Shown piece by piece: positions 1 to 7,395 of a DNA stretch of 28,766 nt. How positions within the stretch are numbered: position 1 is the first letter of the stretch; every line of letters begins with the position of its first letter. The notes beneath the pieces are model-generated. The model was not told the origin of the DNA. It ran no database searches and saw only the letters and a program-made list of their open reading frames with translations. The position numbers and the translations under genes were made by a program. Source of the DNA: Muribaculaceae bacterium (GTDB lineage: Bacteria > Bacteroidota > Bacteroidia > Bacteroidales > Muribaculaceae); assembly GCA_024400895.1 (NCBI GenBank), contig JAKSMA010000001.1:1-28766 (forward strand), read 5' to 3'.

Positions 1-28
1 CCAAAATTTTGAATACATTTTTTTCCAT
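1..28 (-). CDS. BspA-like LRR protein, third tandem copy (5' end only)
   Basis: The first nine codons (MEKNVFKIL) of another copy of the BspA-like genes at 57-1316 and 1345-2640; the rest lies beyond the left edge. The ATG is the complement of bases 26-28. The 28 bases are identical to the start of both complete copies, and the 28-base spacer between this start and the next gene's stop is also identical to the spacer between the two complete genes. This makes the array at least three genes long, and probably one transcript. Nothing can be said about the rest of the protein, although the other copies predict a secreted LRR protein with a different middle. Confidence 0.85.
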
Positions 29-305
29 AGTCTAATACTTTTATTCTGAGTGATATTTATTTTCTTATAAAGTGCTTCTTGCCTTGGAAGATGTAGATGC
101 CTTCGCCGAGGTCGTCGAGGTTTGTGGCGTTTTGCTTCACAATGCGGCCGTCGAGGCTGTACACATTGTTGTCGGCAGCAGCGCTGCTTGCCTCTATATC
201 GTCAACGCCTGTAGCAGGATTTTCAACAATTTCCTTGAAGTCTTTCCAAACGGGAGCCTCTTTGTAAAGTTCCAGTGAGCCCACAGGCACATTGAGCGTG
301 CAGTG
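1..305. repeat. Constant block: BspA 3' end, spacer and next 5' end (copy 1)
   Basis: Bases 1-305 are identical to 1289-1593. The block covers the last 82 codons of one gene, the 28-base spacer and the first codons of the next. Identity breaks sharply after base 305, where the LRR middle starts to differ. A block this long is ample substrate for homologous recombination. Confidence 0.9.
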
Positions 306-1316
306 GCTTGCGATATTACTAAACACTTGATTGTATGGATCAATCACGGGAGGAACTGCTGCCATTGCGTGAACAGATGTCAAGTTAGGACATTCGGCCA
401 CAGAATTCAAACCAAATGCGCTTACGCTTGCAGGCAACACTAAGCTCTTCACGTTAGAGTTGTAAATCAATGCACATTCGCCAATCTCTATGGTGCCTGC
501 AGGAATACGATAAACATTTTCGGCGATGTTGGAGCAATATACCAGCGTTTTTGTTGACGTGTTCATCAACTTGCCGTCGGTATAGGAGAATGTGGAATTG
601 TTTTCATCAATATAGATGTTTCTCAATGCGTCACAGCCAATAAATGCCCAGCCTGTGATTTTCTCAATCGATTTGCCAATGTTCAATGTCATCATTTTTT
701 CGCATCGTGCAAATGCGCCGTTTGGGATAGTTGTCAGCCCATCGCCAGTGCTGAAAGTGGCGAGCATATCGCAATCGGCAAAACATCCATATCCTATAGA
801 TTGAACCGAAGATGGCAGCGCCACAGTGGTAAGCGACTTGCAGAAACGAAAAGCATTATCACCAATAGTTTTTACTCCGTCGGGCAGCTCCAGGCTTGAG
901 AGTGCGTCGTTCCAAATAAATGCACCCTCACCAATCCGCTTCACTCTTGAACTGATAGTGACATTTGTCACCCCGCTATTGTGAAAAGAGTAATCGCCAA
1001 TTTCAGTTACAGTGTATTCTCCTACGTTTTCTGGTATAACAAGAGAGCCAAGAGCTTCGTAGTTTTCGCCGCGATCGTAATAGCATATAGGGTCGGGATA
1101 AGGATAAGATGATGCCTTCGAAAGAACACCTGTGCGAATGAGGGGGAATATGGCCCAGTGAGTTTCTGCAGTCTTGTCGTTATCATTGAGCATATAATGA
1201 ATGCCGTCGAAAACCACTGTTTCGTCGTCGTCAAATGTTGTTGCAGATGCTTTATTTGGAGCCAGCGCGACTATTAACGCCATGCATGCCAAAATTTTGA
1301 ATACATTTTTTTCCAT
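57..1316 (-). CDS. Secreted BspA-type leucine-rich-repeat surface protein
   Basis: A 419-residue exported protein. Residues 1-25 form a signal peptide (hydrophobic ACMALIVALA core, ASA cleavage site). About 90-340 is a run of BspA/LRR_5 repeats, visible as recurring 'IGxxAFxxCxxLxxVxLPxxVxxIG' units. The last 35 residues (YSLDGRIVK...GIYIFQGKKHFIRK) are the C-terminal tail that Bacteroidota use for surface sorting or anchoring. BspA-family proteins are known as adhesins binding host proteins or other bacteria; the ligand here is unknown. Residues 1-62 and the last 82 are the same as in the gene at 1345-2640, while the LRR middle differs in sequence and length. It lies 28 bases downstream of that gene, so it is probably co-transcribed. 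No Shine-Dalgarno box, as usual in this phylum. Confidence 0.9.
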   Translation of the reverse strand: MEKNVFKILACMALIVALAPNKASATTFDDDETVVFDGIHYMLNDNDKTAETHWAIFPLIRTGVLSKASSYPYPDPICYYDRGENYEALGSLVIPENVGEYTVTEIGDYSFHNSGVTNVTISSRVKRIGEGAFIWNDALSSLELPDGVKTIGDNAFRFCKSLTTVALPSSVQSIGYGCFADCDMLATFSTGDGLTTIPNGAFARCEKMMTLNIGKSIEKITGWAFIGCDALRNIYIDENNSTFSYTDGKLMNTSTKTLVYCSNIAENVYRIPAGTIEIGECALIYNSNVKSLVLPASVSAFGLNSVAECPNLTSVHAMAAVPPVIDPYNQVFSNIASHCTLNVPVGSLELYKEAPVWKDFKEIVENPATGVDDIEASSAAADNNVYSLDGRIVKQNATNLDDLGEGIYIFQGKKHFIRK

Positions 1317-1593
1317 AGTCTAATACTTTTATTCTGAGTGATATTTATTTTCTTATAAAGTGCTTCTTGCCTTGGAAGATGTAGATGCCTTCGCCGAGGT
1401 CGTCGAGGTTTGTGGCGTTTTGCTTCACAATGCGGCCGTCGAGGCTGTACACATTGTTGTCGGCAGCAGCGCTGCTTGCCTCTATATCGTCAACGCCTGT
1501 AGCAGGATTTTCAACAATTTCCTTGAAGTCTTTCCAAACGGGAGCCTCTTTGTAAAGTTCCAGTGAGCCCACAGGCACATTGAGCGTGCAGTG
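1289..1593. repeat. Constant block: BspA 3' end, spacer and next 5' end (copy 2)
   Basis: Identical to bases 1-305 (offset 1288). Its left part also belongs to the N-terminal constant block: 1162-1343 is identical to 2486-2667 (offset 1324), with three scattered substitutions just before it. Confidence 0.9.
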
Positions 1594-2640
1594 TCCCACC
1601 ACATTGGCAAAAACATAGCTTTTAGGGTCAATCACAGGAGGAACTTTTGCCATAGAATGGATTGATGTCAAGTTGGGGCAATAAGCCACCGACCACCATC
1701 CAAATTTGCTTACGCTTGGCGGAATCACCAGACACTTCACGTCGTCGCGGAAGTATAATAAACAATCCTGTATTTCTTCAATGCCATTAGGAATGCGTAA
1801 AGTGGACTTCCCTTTTGTGAAATGCACAATCATTTTCTGGTCGTTATCTACCAACGCGCCGTCGGTGAATGTGAAATGTGGATTGGCAGGGTCGATGTTG
1901 ATTTCGCGTAATGCGTCACAGCCATAAAAGGCTGCCTCCCCAATCTTTTTTACCGATGGCCCGATGTTTACAGTTGTAAGTTTTCCGCATGCTTCAAGTG
2001 TGAGTAATCCGATTTCATCAACGCCACTGCCCGTGGAAAATTCTGTGAGGTTTTCGCAGTCAGAAAAGCAACCAATCCCCATTTTCTTAACAGAATTTGG
2101 TACGGTCACTGAAGTGATTTCATTGCAATGGCAAAATGCCCAGCTGCCAATCCAAGTAAGCGCTTCGGGCCACTCAATAGTGGCTAATTTTTCATTCCAG
2201 ATAAACGCGCACTCTCCAATGGCTGTTACATTTTTCCCTATTTTTACACTTGTGATTCCGCTGTGGTTGAAGGCGTATTCTCCAATTATCGTTACGGTAT
2301 ATGCGCCCACTTTTTCAGGCACGACAAGCGCCCCCAAGTCTTCATAATTCACAGGATGCCCCTCTTCTTCTTCAAAAGAAGGGTAATAACCATAGGGATA
2401 ATACACATCACGAAAAGGAAACAGAGAGCGTGCGCGTTTTGGCGCGCCTCCACCTGTGCGAATGAGGGGGAAAATAGCCCAGTGGGTTTCTGCAGTCTTG
2501 TCGTTATCATTGAGCATATAATGAATGCCGTCGAAAACCACTGTTTCGTCGTCGTCAAATGTTGTTGCAGATGCTTTATTTGGAGCCAGCGCGACTATTA
2601 ACGCCATGCATGCCAAAATTTTGAATACATTTTTTTCCAT
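1345..2640 (-). CDS. Secreted BspA-type leucine-rich-repeat surface protein (first gene of array)
   Basis: A 431-residue paralogue of the gene at 57-1316. It has the same signal peptide (1-25), same residues to about 62, own set of LRR_5 repeats in the middle (for example 'IGECAFIWNEKLATIEWPEAL', 'IGSWAFCHCNEITSVTVPNSV') and same C-terminal 82 residues ending in the DGRIVK...GIYIFQGKKHFIRK tail. Residues 63-90 contain an insertion rich in Gly, Pro, Tyr and Glu that the other copy lacks. As the most upstream copy it carries the promoter (TAACTTTG at 2685-2692), giving a leader of about 40 bases. Probable role is an outer-surface adhesin; this is inferred from the family, and nothing in the sequence shows the ligand. 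Confidence 0.9.
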   Translation of the reverse strand: MEKNVFKILACMALIVALAPNKASATTFDDDETVVFDGIHYMLNDNDKTAETHWAIFPLIRTGGGAPKRARSLFPFRDVYYPYGYYPSFEEEEGHPVNYEDLGALVVPEKVGAYTVTIIGEYAFNHSGITSVKIGKNVTAIGECAFIWNEKLATIEWPEALTWIGSWAFCHCNEITSVTVPNSVKKMGIGCFSDCENLTEFSTGSGVDEIGLLTLEACGKLTTVNIGPSVKKIGEAAFYGCDALREINIDPANPHFTFTDGALVDNDQKMIVHFTKGKSTLRIPNGIEEIQDCLLYFRDDVKCLVIPPSVSKFGWWSVAYCPNLTSIHSMAKVPPVIDPKSYVFANVVGHCTLNVPVGSLELYKEAPVWKDFKEIVENPATGVDDIEASSAAADNNVYSLDGRIVKQNATNLDDLGEGIYIFQGKKHFIRK

Positions 2641-2667
2641 AGTCTAATACTTTTATTCTGAGTGATA
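2486..2667. repeat. N-terminal constant block of the BspA array (promoter-proximal copy)
   Basis: Identical over 182 bases to 1162-1343. It covers about 52 N-terminal codons and 27 bases of upstream sequence. The identity stops inside the leader, between the start codon and the promoter box at 2685-2692. Confidence 0.88.
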
Positions 2668-2684
2668 CTTATTTCTTTATCACC

Positions 2685-2692
2685 CAAAGTTA
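2685..2692 (-). promoter_or_regulatory. Promoter of the BspA array (-7 box TAACTTTG)
   Basis: An exact match to the Bacteroidota -7 consensus TAnnTTTG, 45 bases upstream of the first BspA start codon. A weak TTTTC at 2708-2712 could stand for the -33 element, but its spacing is short. Confidence 0.6.
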
Positions 2693-2738
2693 TATAAAAT
2701 TATTGTAGAAAAGGACACTGAAAATCATTTTTCTTGAA

Positions 2739-2758
2739 AAAGTATACGAAAGTATACC
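2739..2758. promoter_or_regulatory. Candidate operator: tandem AAAGTATAC(G/C) decamers
   Basis: AAAGTATACG (2739-2748) is followed directly by AAAGTATACC (2749-2758), a 10-base period that puts both palindromic GTATAC cores on the same helix face. It begins 46 bases upstream of the BspA -7 box, a place suited to an activator. A related element lies at 3098-3118. Confidence 0.4.
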
Positions 2759-2775
2759 ATTTTGTTGAAAATAAT

Positions 2776-2985
2776 TTAAAATTCAGCCTTGAAGGTGCCA
2801 AATTTAGCGCCTGTACCATAAAGTTTGAGAGTGGTTACTGTGTCTCTATTGGCTGGTGTGATAGAGGACATGTCTTGTTCTTGACCGATTTCTACTTTCC
2901 CAGTTTCTTGAACTGTAAGTTGAGCTTTTGCACAAAATGGCAGTACCAAATTCAATACTGCGAGAATAATTGTTCTTTTCTTCAT
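2776..2985 (-). CDS. Small secreted protein, probably a truncated remnant
   Basis: A 69-residue ORF. Residues 1-22 are a clear signal peptide (MKKRTIILAVLNLVLPFCAKAQ). The following 'LTVQETGKVEIGQ' resembles the opening of secreted Bacteroidota proteins that start 'QLxVxxxGxVxIG' and are normally far longer, often with phage-tail-like or surface domains. Here the frame stops soon after 'LKLYGTGAKFGTF', so the gene looks cut off at its 3' end, close to where the BspA promoter begins. It has its own promoter-like TAATTTTG (3047-3054) and a duplicated 22-base leader. It could still be a genuine short secreted peptide. Confidence 0.5.
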   Translation of the reverse strand: MKKRTIILAVLNLVLPFCAKAQLTVQETGKVEIGQEQDMSSITPANRDTVTTLKLYGTGAKFGTFKAEF

Positions 2986-3029
2986 AATTTAGTGAGTGTT
3001 TGATTAAAATTTAGTGAGTGTTTGATTAA
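2986..3029. repeat. Two perfect tandem copies of a 22-bp unit in the leader of the small ORF
   Basis: The unit at 2986-3007 (AATTTAGTGAG...TTTGATTAA) is repeated exactly at 3008-3029, directly upstream of the start codon at 2985 on the minus strand. It lies within the expected 5' leader, downstream of the -7 box, so it lengthens the leader and is not an upstream operator. Confidence 0.9.
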
Positions 3030-3046
3030 AATTAATAAAAGCTAAA

Positions 3047-3078
3047 CAAAATTAGACTATAAATTTTCGCTTGTCAAT
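3047..3078 (-). promoter_or_regulatory. Promoter of the small secreted ORF (ATTG-N20-TAATTTTG)
   Basis: The -7 box TAATTTTG is the complement of 3047-3054 and matches TAnnTTTG. ATTG at 3075-3078, 20 bases upstream, matches three of four bases of the -33 TTTG. Confidence 0.6.
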
Positions 3079-3097
3079 GTACTGATGTGTCGTTTTT

Positions 3098-3118
3098 CGT
3101 ATGTTTTTCTATACTTTT
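3098..3118. promoter_or_regulatory. Second candidate operator, related to 2738-2758
   Basis: On the minus strand this reads AAAAGTATAG then AAAAACATAC. It agrees with the element at 2738-2758 at about 16 of 21 positions when that one is read on the plus strand. It begins 44 bases upstream of the small-ORF -7 box and about 80 bases upstream of the regulator's own -7 box. Confidence 0.35.
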
Positions 3119-3195
3119 GTATCAATTTTGCTGATTTGTGTGACACTTTAGTACTAAATTACGGGATTTTATTTTTTTGGGGGGAAGAAAAATCT

Positions 3196-3203
3196 TATAT
3201 TTG
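3196..3203 (+). promoter_or_regulatory. Promoter of the LuxR-type regulator (-7 box TATATTTG)
   Basis: An exact TAnnTTTG match ending 29 bases before the ATG at 3233. A T-rich stretch ending in TTTG (3172-3179) lies upstream, but the spacing to TTTG is only 16 bases, so the -33 element is uncertain. Confidence 0.55.
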
Positions 3204-3232
3204 CAATGATAATTTATAGTTAGATTTGTACA

Positions 3233-3964
3233 ATGGAAGAAAAACTGAATAATCAAATATTACATACACAACCACCGTTTAGTGAGAAATATGTGAATTT
3301 AGTTGACATACTAAAATCAATTTCAATGTTAACAAATTGTACGGTGATTCTTTATGATTGTGTTAACGATGATATTGTTTTTGCAAATCTTAGTAATATT
3401 GTTTTGGATTCTCAAATTTCTGAATTCTCAAATCTAAATCTTCAAACGAAGTTAGGAAAACAAGGGATGAACAAAATGAAAGAAATTTGTCAACACAAAA
3501 GAGAATTTTTGAAAAATATTGATGACTCGGAAAAAAGAAATTTTGTGATTTCTGGGGATTTTGACATCGATGATGAGTTGTTTGGTGGAAATTTTGGCGT
3601 TTCGTTTTTGGGTGTTTCTGTTTCATTTACGGAATGTGGTAATGTGCATTATGAATTATTCAAAGCATATACGAGTAGGAAAGGCAATCAAAGGTTGGAA
3701 ATTTTCAATCAAAAAAACGGAGATAGATGGAGCTATAACCATTTGCTGAAAAGATGGATTGGAAAAGGGGCTTTATCGTTGAGTAGTCTTGAAAAGCAAG
3801 TTATATCATTGTCAATAACTGGTCAAACAGCAAAGCAGATTTCTGAAAAGTTGGGGAGGCCAGAGGTAACTATAAAGAAAGCCAAATCACGGGTTATGCA
3901 AGCAGTGAATGCATCCTCAATGACGGAAGCGATACTTTTATTGTCGAATTACAAATTCAGATAG
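3233..3964 (+). CDS. LuxR-type helix-turn-helix transcriptional regulator
   Basis: A 243-residue cytoplasmic protein. The C-terminus (about 180-238: LSSLEKQVISLSITGQTAKQISEKLG...TIKKAKSRVMQAV) is a GerE/LuxR-type DNA-binding domain. Residues about 20-60 ('TNCTVILYDCVNDDIVFAN') look like the start of a PAS-type sensor fold; this is a weaker call. There is no receiver domain and no membrane segment. It is divergent from the small secreted ORF and the BspA array, and its coding sequence is visibly richer in A+T than the flanking genes, which fits an accessory origin. Two related GTATAC-type elements lie between it and the minus-strand genes, so it may control the array and itself (inference). 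The signal it senses is unknown. Confidence 0.75.
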   Translation: MEEKLNNQILHTQPPFSEKYVNLVDILKSISMLTNCTVILYDCVNDDIVFANLSNIVLDSQISEFSNLNLQTKLGKQGMNKMKEICQHKREFLKNIDDSEKRNFVISGDFDIDDELFGGNFGVSFLGVSVSFTECGNVHYELFKAYTSRKGNQRLEIFNQKNGDRWSYNHLLKRWIGKGALSLSSLEKQVISLSITGQTAKQISEKLGRPEVTIKKAKSRVMQAVNASSMTEAILLLSNYKFR

Positions 3965-4130
3965 CATCCATCGTCTCATTATCTCGTTGACTTGCCATTG
4001 TCTCCGTGTTGTGGAATTCTGATATTTTGCTGCATGAGAGGTTTCAACTCGACATCCATGATTGAAACATCTTTCTTGTTATCCCATTATAAGTTTTAAT
4101 GGGTAAGAGAAGTGTTCTGTTTATTGGTTG

Positions 4131-4165
4131 AAAAATGGCTAAAGAGAACCGTCCCCTTTAGCCAT
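4131..4165 (-). terminator. Second possible terminator hairpin downstream of lysS
   Basis: A perfect 9-bp stem (ATGGCTAAA/TTTAGCCAT) with a 13-base loop, followed on the minus strand by five T. It could back up the hairpin at 4176-4207. Confidence 0.45.
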
Positions 4166-4175
4166 AGTTGGTGGT

Positions 4176-4207
4176 AAAAAAGGGCACTGCTGGTGTGCGG
4201 CGCCCTT
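4176..4207 (-). terminator. Intrinsic terminator of lysS
   Basis: Stem AAGGGC/GCCCTT (4202-4207 with 4180-4185), followed on the minus strand by six T (4176-4181). It starts 30 bases past the lysS stop codon. Confidence 0.6.
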
Positions 4208-4236
4208 GCTATGTGTAAATGTTTGGGAATGTTTCG

Positions 4237-5997
4237 TTATTCAGCAGGCTCTGCTGGGAGTGTGGCAACGGCTGCTTCTACCCATGCCTTCACTTCGTCG
4301 ACTACTGGAACTTTCAAACCGAGTTTGTACTTCTTGTTGATGTCGAGGAGGTCTTGGAAGAGTTTGCCAGGGCGGTCGAGTTTGCCGAGAGCTTCCACAG
4401 TGAGGTAGCCAGCCTTTTGGATTGGCGCTACCCATTCTGCAGGCACGCCGAGCGCCACATAAGCGTCTTCCTTGTCGCGCTTAGCCACCTTTTCGGGGCG
4501 CATTTGTGGGAAGAGGAGCACGTCTTGGATGTAGCTGTTGCCAGTCATGAGCATCACGAGGCGGTCGATACCGATGCCGATACCACTTGTTGGAGGCATG
4601 CCGTATTGGAGTGCGCGCAAGAAGTCTTGGTCGATAATCATTGCTTCATCGTCGCCCTTGTCGGCGAGGCGCATTTGCTCTACGAAGCGTTCTTCTTGGT
4701 CGATAGGGTCGTTGAGCTCGCTGTATGCGTTAGCCAATTCCTTGCCGTTGACCATAAGTTCGAAGCGTTCGGTGAGTCCTGGTTTGCTGCGGTGCATCTT
4801 GGTGAGAGGCGACATTTCCACAGGGTAGTCGGTGATGAATGTTGGTTGCACGAAAGTGCCTTCGCAGAATTCTCCGAATATTTCGTCGATGAGTTTGCCT
4901 TTGCCCATGGTTTCGTCGATTTCCATGTTGAGCGCCTTGCACACTTCGCGAATTTCGTCTTCGCTCTTGCCGTTGAGGTCGTAGCCAGTCTTTTCCTTGA
5001 TAGCGTCGAGGATAGGCAAGCGGCGATATGGAGCCTTGAAGCTGATGGTCTTGCCGTCGATTACGGTTTCGGGAGTGCCGTTCACAGCCACGCAAATCTT
5101 TTCGAGCAGTTGTTCGGTGAAACTCATCATCCAGTTGTAGTCCTTGTATTGAACATAGAGTTCCATACAGGTGAATTCTGGGTTGTGGTTGCGGTCCATA
5201 CCCTCGTTGCGGAAGTTCTTGCCGATTTCGTAAACACCTTCAAAACCACCCACGATGAGGCGCTTGAGGTAGAGCTCGGTAGCGATACGCATATACATAG
5301 GGATGTTGAGCGCATTGAAGTGGGTCATGAATGGACGCGCGCTTGCGCCACCTGCGATGGCTTGAAGGGTTGGGGTTTCTACTTCAGTGTAGCCTGCTTC
5401 GTCGAGCACGCTGCGGAGCGTTTTCACGATAGTGGCACGCTTGAGGAAGGTGTCCTTCACGCCGTCGTTCACGATGAGGTCGAAGTAGCGCTGACGGTAG
5501 CGGAGTTCAGGGTCGTCGAAAGCGTCGTAGGTCACGCCGTCTTTCTGCTTCACGATTGGGAGAGGCTTGAGGCTCTTGCTGAGGAGCTTGAGGCTCTTGG
5601 CGTGAACGCTGATTTCGCCAGTTTGTGTGCGGAACACGAAACCGGTGATACCCACGAAGTCGCCGATGTCGAGGAGCTTCTTGAATACTTCGTTGTAGAG
5701 CGTTTTATCTTCATCGGGGCAGAGTTCATCGCGGTTAACATACACTTGGATGCGGCCCTTAGAGTCTTGCAATTCCATAAATGATGCCTTACCCATGATG
5801 CGGCGGCTCATCACACGGCCAGCCATGCGCACTTGGCGTGGTTCGGCTTCGTCGTCGCTGAAGTTAGCCTTTGCTTCTTCGCTCCATGCGTCGACTTCAA
5901 ACTCTGCTGCAGGATAGGTGTCGATGCCCATCTCGCGCAGACGGTTCAAACTGTTGCGTCTTACAATTTCTTGTTCGCTTAATTCGAGAATATTCAT
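4237..5997 (-). CDS. lysS: Lysine--tRNA ligase, class II
   Basis: Charges tRNA-Lys with lysine, using ATP, in the cytoplasm. In its 586 residues the OB-fold anticodon-binding domain covers about 55-140 ('[23 protein letters not shown]'). Class II motif 2 is at 252-276 ([15 protein letters not shown]...HNPEFT) and motif 3 at 472-480 (GIGIGIDRL). About 80 residues after 505 extend beyond the E. coli LysS core (505 residues); such an extension is usual in Bacteroidales LysS. The start at 5997 is supported by the TATCTTTG box at 6033-6040. Transcribed alone, with a terminator at 4176-4207. A plus-strand frame of 521 codons runs antisense to it and is a codon-bias shadow. Confidence 0.98.
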   Translation of the reverse strand: MNILELSEQEIVRRNSLNRLREMGIDTYPAAEFEVDAWSEEAKANFSDDEAEPRQVRMAGRVMSRRIMGKASFMELQDSKGRIQVYVNRDELCPDEDKTLYNEVFKKLLDIGDFVGITGFVFRTQTGEISVHAKSLKLLSKSLKPLPIVKQKDGVTYDAFDDPELRYRQRYFDLIVNDGVKDTFLKRATIVKTLRSVLDEAGYTEVETPTLQAIAGGASARPFMTHFNALNIPMYMRIATELYLKRLIVGGFEGVYEIGKNFRNEGMDRNHNPEFTCMELYVQYKDYNWMMSFTEQLLEKICVAVNGTPETVIDGKTISFKAPYRRLPILDAIKEKTGYDLNGKSEDEIREVCKALNMEIDETMGKGKLIDEIFGEFCEGTFVQPTFITDYPVEMSPLTKMHRSKPGLTERFELMVNGKELANAYSELNDPIDQEERFVEQMRLADKGDDEAMIIDQDFLRALQYGMPPTSGIGIGIDRLVMLMTGNSYIQDVLLFPQMRPEKVAKRDKEDAYVALGVPAEWVAPIQKAGYLTVEALGKLDRPGKLFQDLLDINKKYKLGLKVPVVDEVKAWVEAAVATLPAEPAE

Positions 5998-6032
5998 ATA
6001 TAGTTGTTTAGTTTAGATTTCGTTTCAAAGTG

Positions 6033-6040
6033 CAAAGATA
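6033..6040 (-). promoter_or_regulatory. Promoter of lysS (-7 box TATCTTTG)
   Basis: An exact TAnnTTTG match, 35 bases upstream of the lysS ATG. TTTC, 20 bases further upstream, matches three of four bases of the -33 consensus TTTG. Confidence 0.6.
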
Positions 6041-6144
6041 GTGATAAATTGGCAAGTGCCGAAAATTCGTGTGGAATTATTTCACCATCCCGCCAATTAT
6101 GACACAGCCCCTTTCTGCATAAGTCTCGTTTTCTCCATCCTCCA

Positions 6145-7275
6145 TTATTTTAGGGTGTTGCGTTCGAGATATAGCTGGAAGAATTGGTCGTACACCCAAT
6201 AGCTATCACGTTCGCGAGTGATGAAATCTTTTTCCAATAGTCCTTTTACCGCCGATATTACTGCGCTGGCGGATGTGAGGCGGTGGCGCCGTACAAATTT
6301 GCTTCCCGCAACTCCTGTTGCCACGCGTTCTCGTGCAATGGCGAGTAGGGTTTCTCGCTGCTTCGCCGGCATTTGGTATAGCATTGCCTCATATGTGTCG
6401 GCCGACAAGTCGAGAATGAAATCTATGCCTTTGTCAATCATGTCGGCAGTGCATTCTTCTCCCACGGGAGTGGCTTGAAACATGTAGTTCATGAGTTTTT
6501 GGATGTAGGAGGTAATGTTGTTAAATCGTTCAAACAACGCCGGCACCACATCATCGGAAAGCTGCTTACCAGCCTCTTTATATTTCGAAGAAGCAAAGGC
6601 CTGATATTTGTCAACGGGGATTGGCTTGAGGTTGAAAATTGTAACCGATTGGTAGAATGGGCGTGATGCCGACATAAAGATTTCGCCCATAAGGTGACGT
6701 TGTGAACCAGAGAACACGAAATTCGCATTTGCACATTGCTGAATGTGTGTTCTAAGAGCTGCTTCCACGTTGCTGTTGTCGCTGTAATGCGTGATTTGCT
6801 GAAACTCATCAATTGCAATCAAACATCTGCGGTCGGCGCTTGCGAGATATTTGAAAATCTCGTCAAGTGTAGTTGATGGGTCGGAGATGGAACCGACTCC
6901 CACGCTCCATGAAGGCATGCCGTTGATGTCGAAGGTGATTTCGCTTCGCAATGAGGCAACAATTTGTATAAACCGCTCCCATGTAGAGCGCCCCTTGCTT
7001 CTGAGTGTTTCCAGAATTGAGCGTCCCAACAGGTTTACAAGGTCGGTAAGACTTTGGGTTGCGTAAATATCAACAATGAAAGTATAGTAGTGCGACTTTA
7101 TCTCCTCTTGTGCAAAGCAGTGTCGTATGAGGTCGGTCTTGCCAAGGCGGCGAGGTGAAATGAGCGCTACATTATTTTCGTTGGTGAGCAAGCTGGTGAG
7201 ATATTTTGTTTCCTCAACGCGGTCGCAGAAATATTCCGGCCCAGCATAGCCATTGGTTACGAATGGATTGTTCAT
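6145..7275 (-). CDS. AAA-type ATPase (ATPase_2 family), function unknown
   Basis: A 376-residue STAND/AAA-like ATPase of a kind common in Bacteroidota and archaea. Walker A is at 40-48 (SPRRLGKTD), Walker B at 151-158 (CLIAIDEF) and a sensor-like strand at 184-192 (NFVFSGSQR). Residues about 295-376 form a winged-helix end ('SASAVISAVKGLLEKDFITRERDSYWVYDQFFQLYL'). Unlike many relatives it stops there and lacks the C-terminal DUF234/nuclease-like extension. That extension is just what is preserved in the fragment at 18428-18967. It is a single gene with its own TAACTTTG box (7326-7333). No neighbour suggests its partner or substrate. Confidence 0.8.
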   Translation of the reverse strand: MNNPFVTNGYAGPEYFCDRVEETKYLTSLLTNENNVALISPRRLGKTDLIRHCFAQEEIKSHYYTFIVDIYATQSLTDLVNLLGRSILETLRSKGRSTWERFIQIVASLRSEITFDINGMPSWSVGVGSISDPSTTLDEIFKYLASADRRCLIAIDEFQQITHYSDNSNVEAALRTHIQQCANANFVFSGSQRHLMGEIFMSASRPFYQSVTIFNLKPIPVDKYQAFASSKYKEAGKQLSDDVVPALFERFNNITSYIQKLMNYMFQATPVGEECTADMIDKGIDFILDLSADTYEAMLYQMPAKQRETLLAIARERVATGVAGSKFVRRHRLTSASAVISAVKGLLEKDFITRERDSYWVYDQFFQLYLERNTLK

Positions 7276-7325
7276 AATAATTGGTTTTTTGAGGCAATTG
7301 ACGACTAATTGCTTCGTTGCAACTG

Positions 7326-7353
7326 CAAAGTTACTAACTTTTTAGGAACAAAA
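7326..7353 (-). promoter_or_regulatory. Promoter of the AAA ATPase (TTTTG / TAACTTTG)
   Basis: The -7 box TAACTTTG is the complement of 7326-7333. TTTTG at 7349-7353 is 15 bases upstream, shorter than the usual 19-21, so the -33 element is doubtful. Confidence 0.5.
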
Positions 7354-7363
7354 CCAGAAAATC

Positions 7364-7392
7364 TATCATAAAATGATAATCATAAAATGATA
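7364..7392. repeat. Two tandem ATCATAAAATGATA palindromes
   Basis: TATCATAAAATGATA (7364-7378) is followed directly by ATCATAAAATGATA (7379-7392). Each is an inverted repeat (ATCAT/ATGAT around AAA). The pair lies between the stop of the acyltransferase gene and the ATPase promoter, so it could be an operator for the ATPase or an AT-rich 3' structure of the upstream operon. Confidence 0.85.
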
Positions 7393-7395
7393 GCA

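Larger units (their letters stand above)
3965..4236. other. Intergenic region between the regulator and lysS
   Basis: Holds three inverted repeats: 4083-4089/4097-4103 (CCCATTA/TAATGGG), 4135-4143/4157-4165 (ATGGCTAAA/TTTAGCCAT) and the lysS terminator at 4176-4207. On the minus strand a 32-codon frame ending near 3972 (IMDVELKPLMQQN...) is open but too short and unrecognised; it may be a gene remnant. Confidence 0.5.

Noticed and set aside
4083..4103. Terminator of the LuxR-type regulator at CCCATTA/TAATGGG
   Set aside because: The 7-bp stem has no T-run on the plus strand and lies well past the stop codon; kept only as an inverted repeat.
4219..5784. A 521-codon plus-strand frame opposite lysS
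   Set aside because: It lies wholly antisense to an unmistakable lysS, is rich in His/Val/Glu/Phe as expected from codon-bias mirroring, and matches no family.
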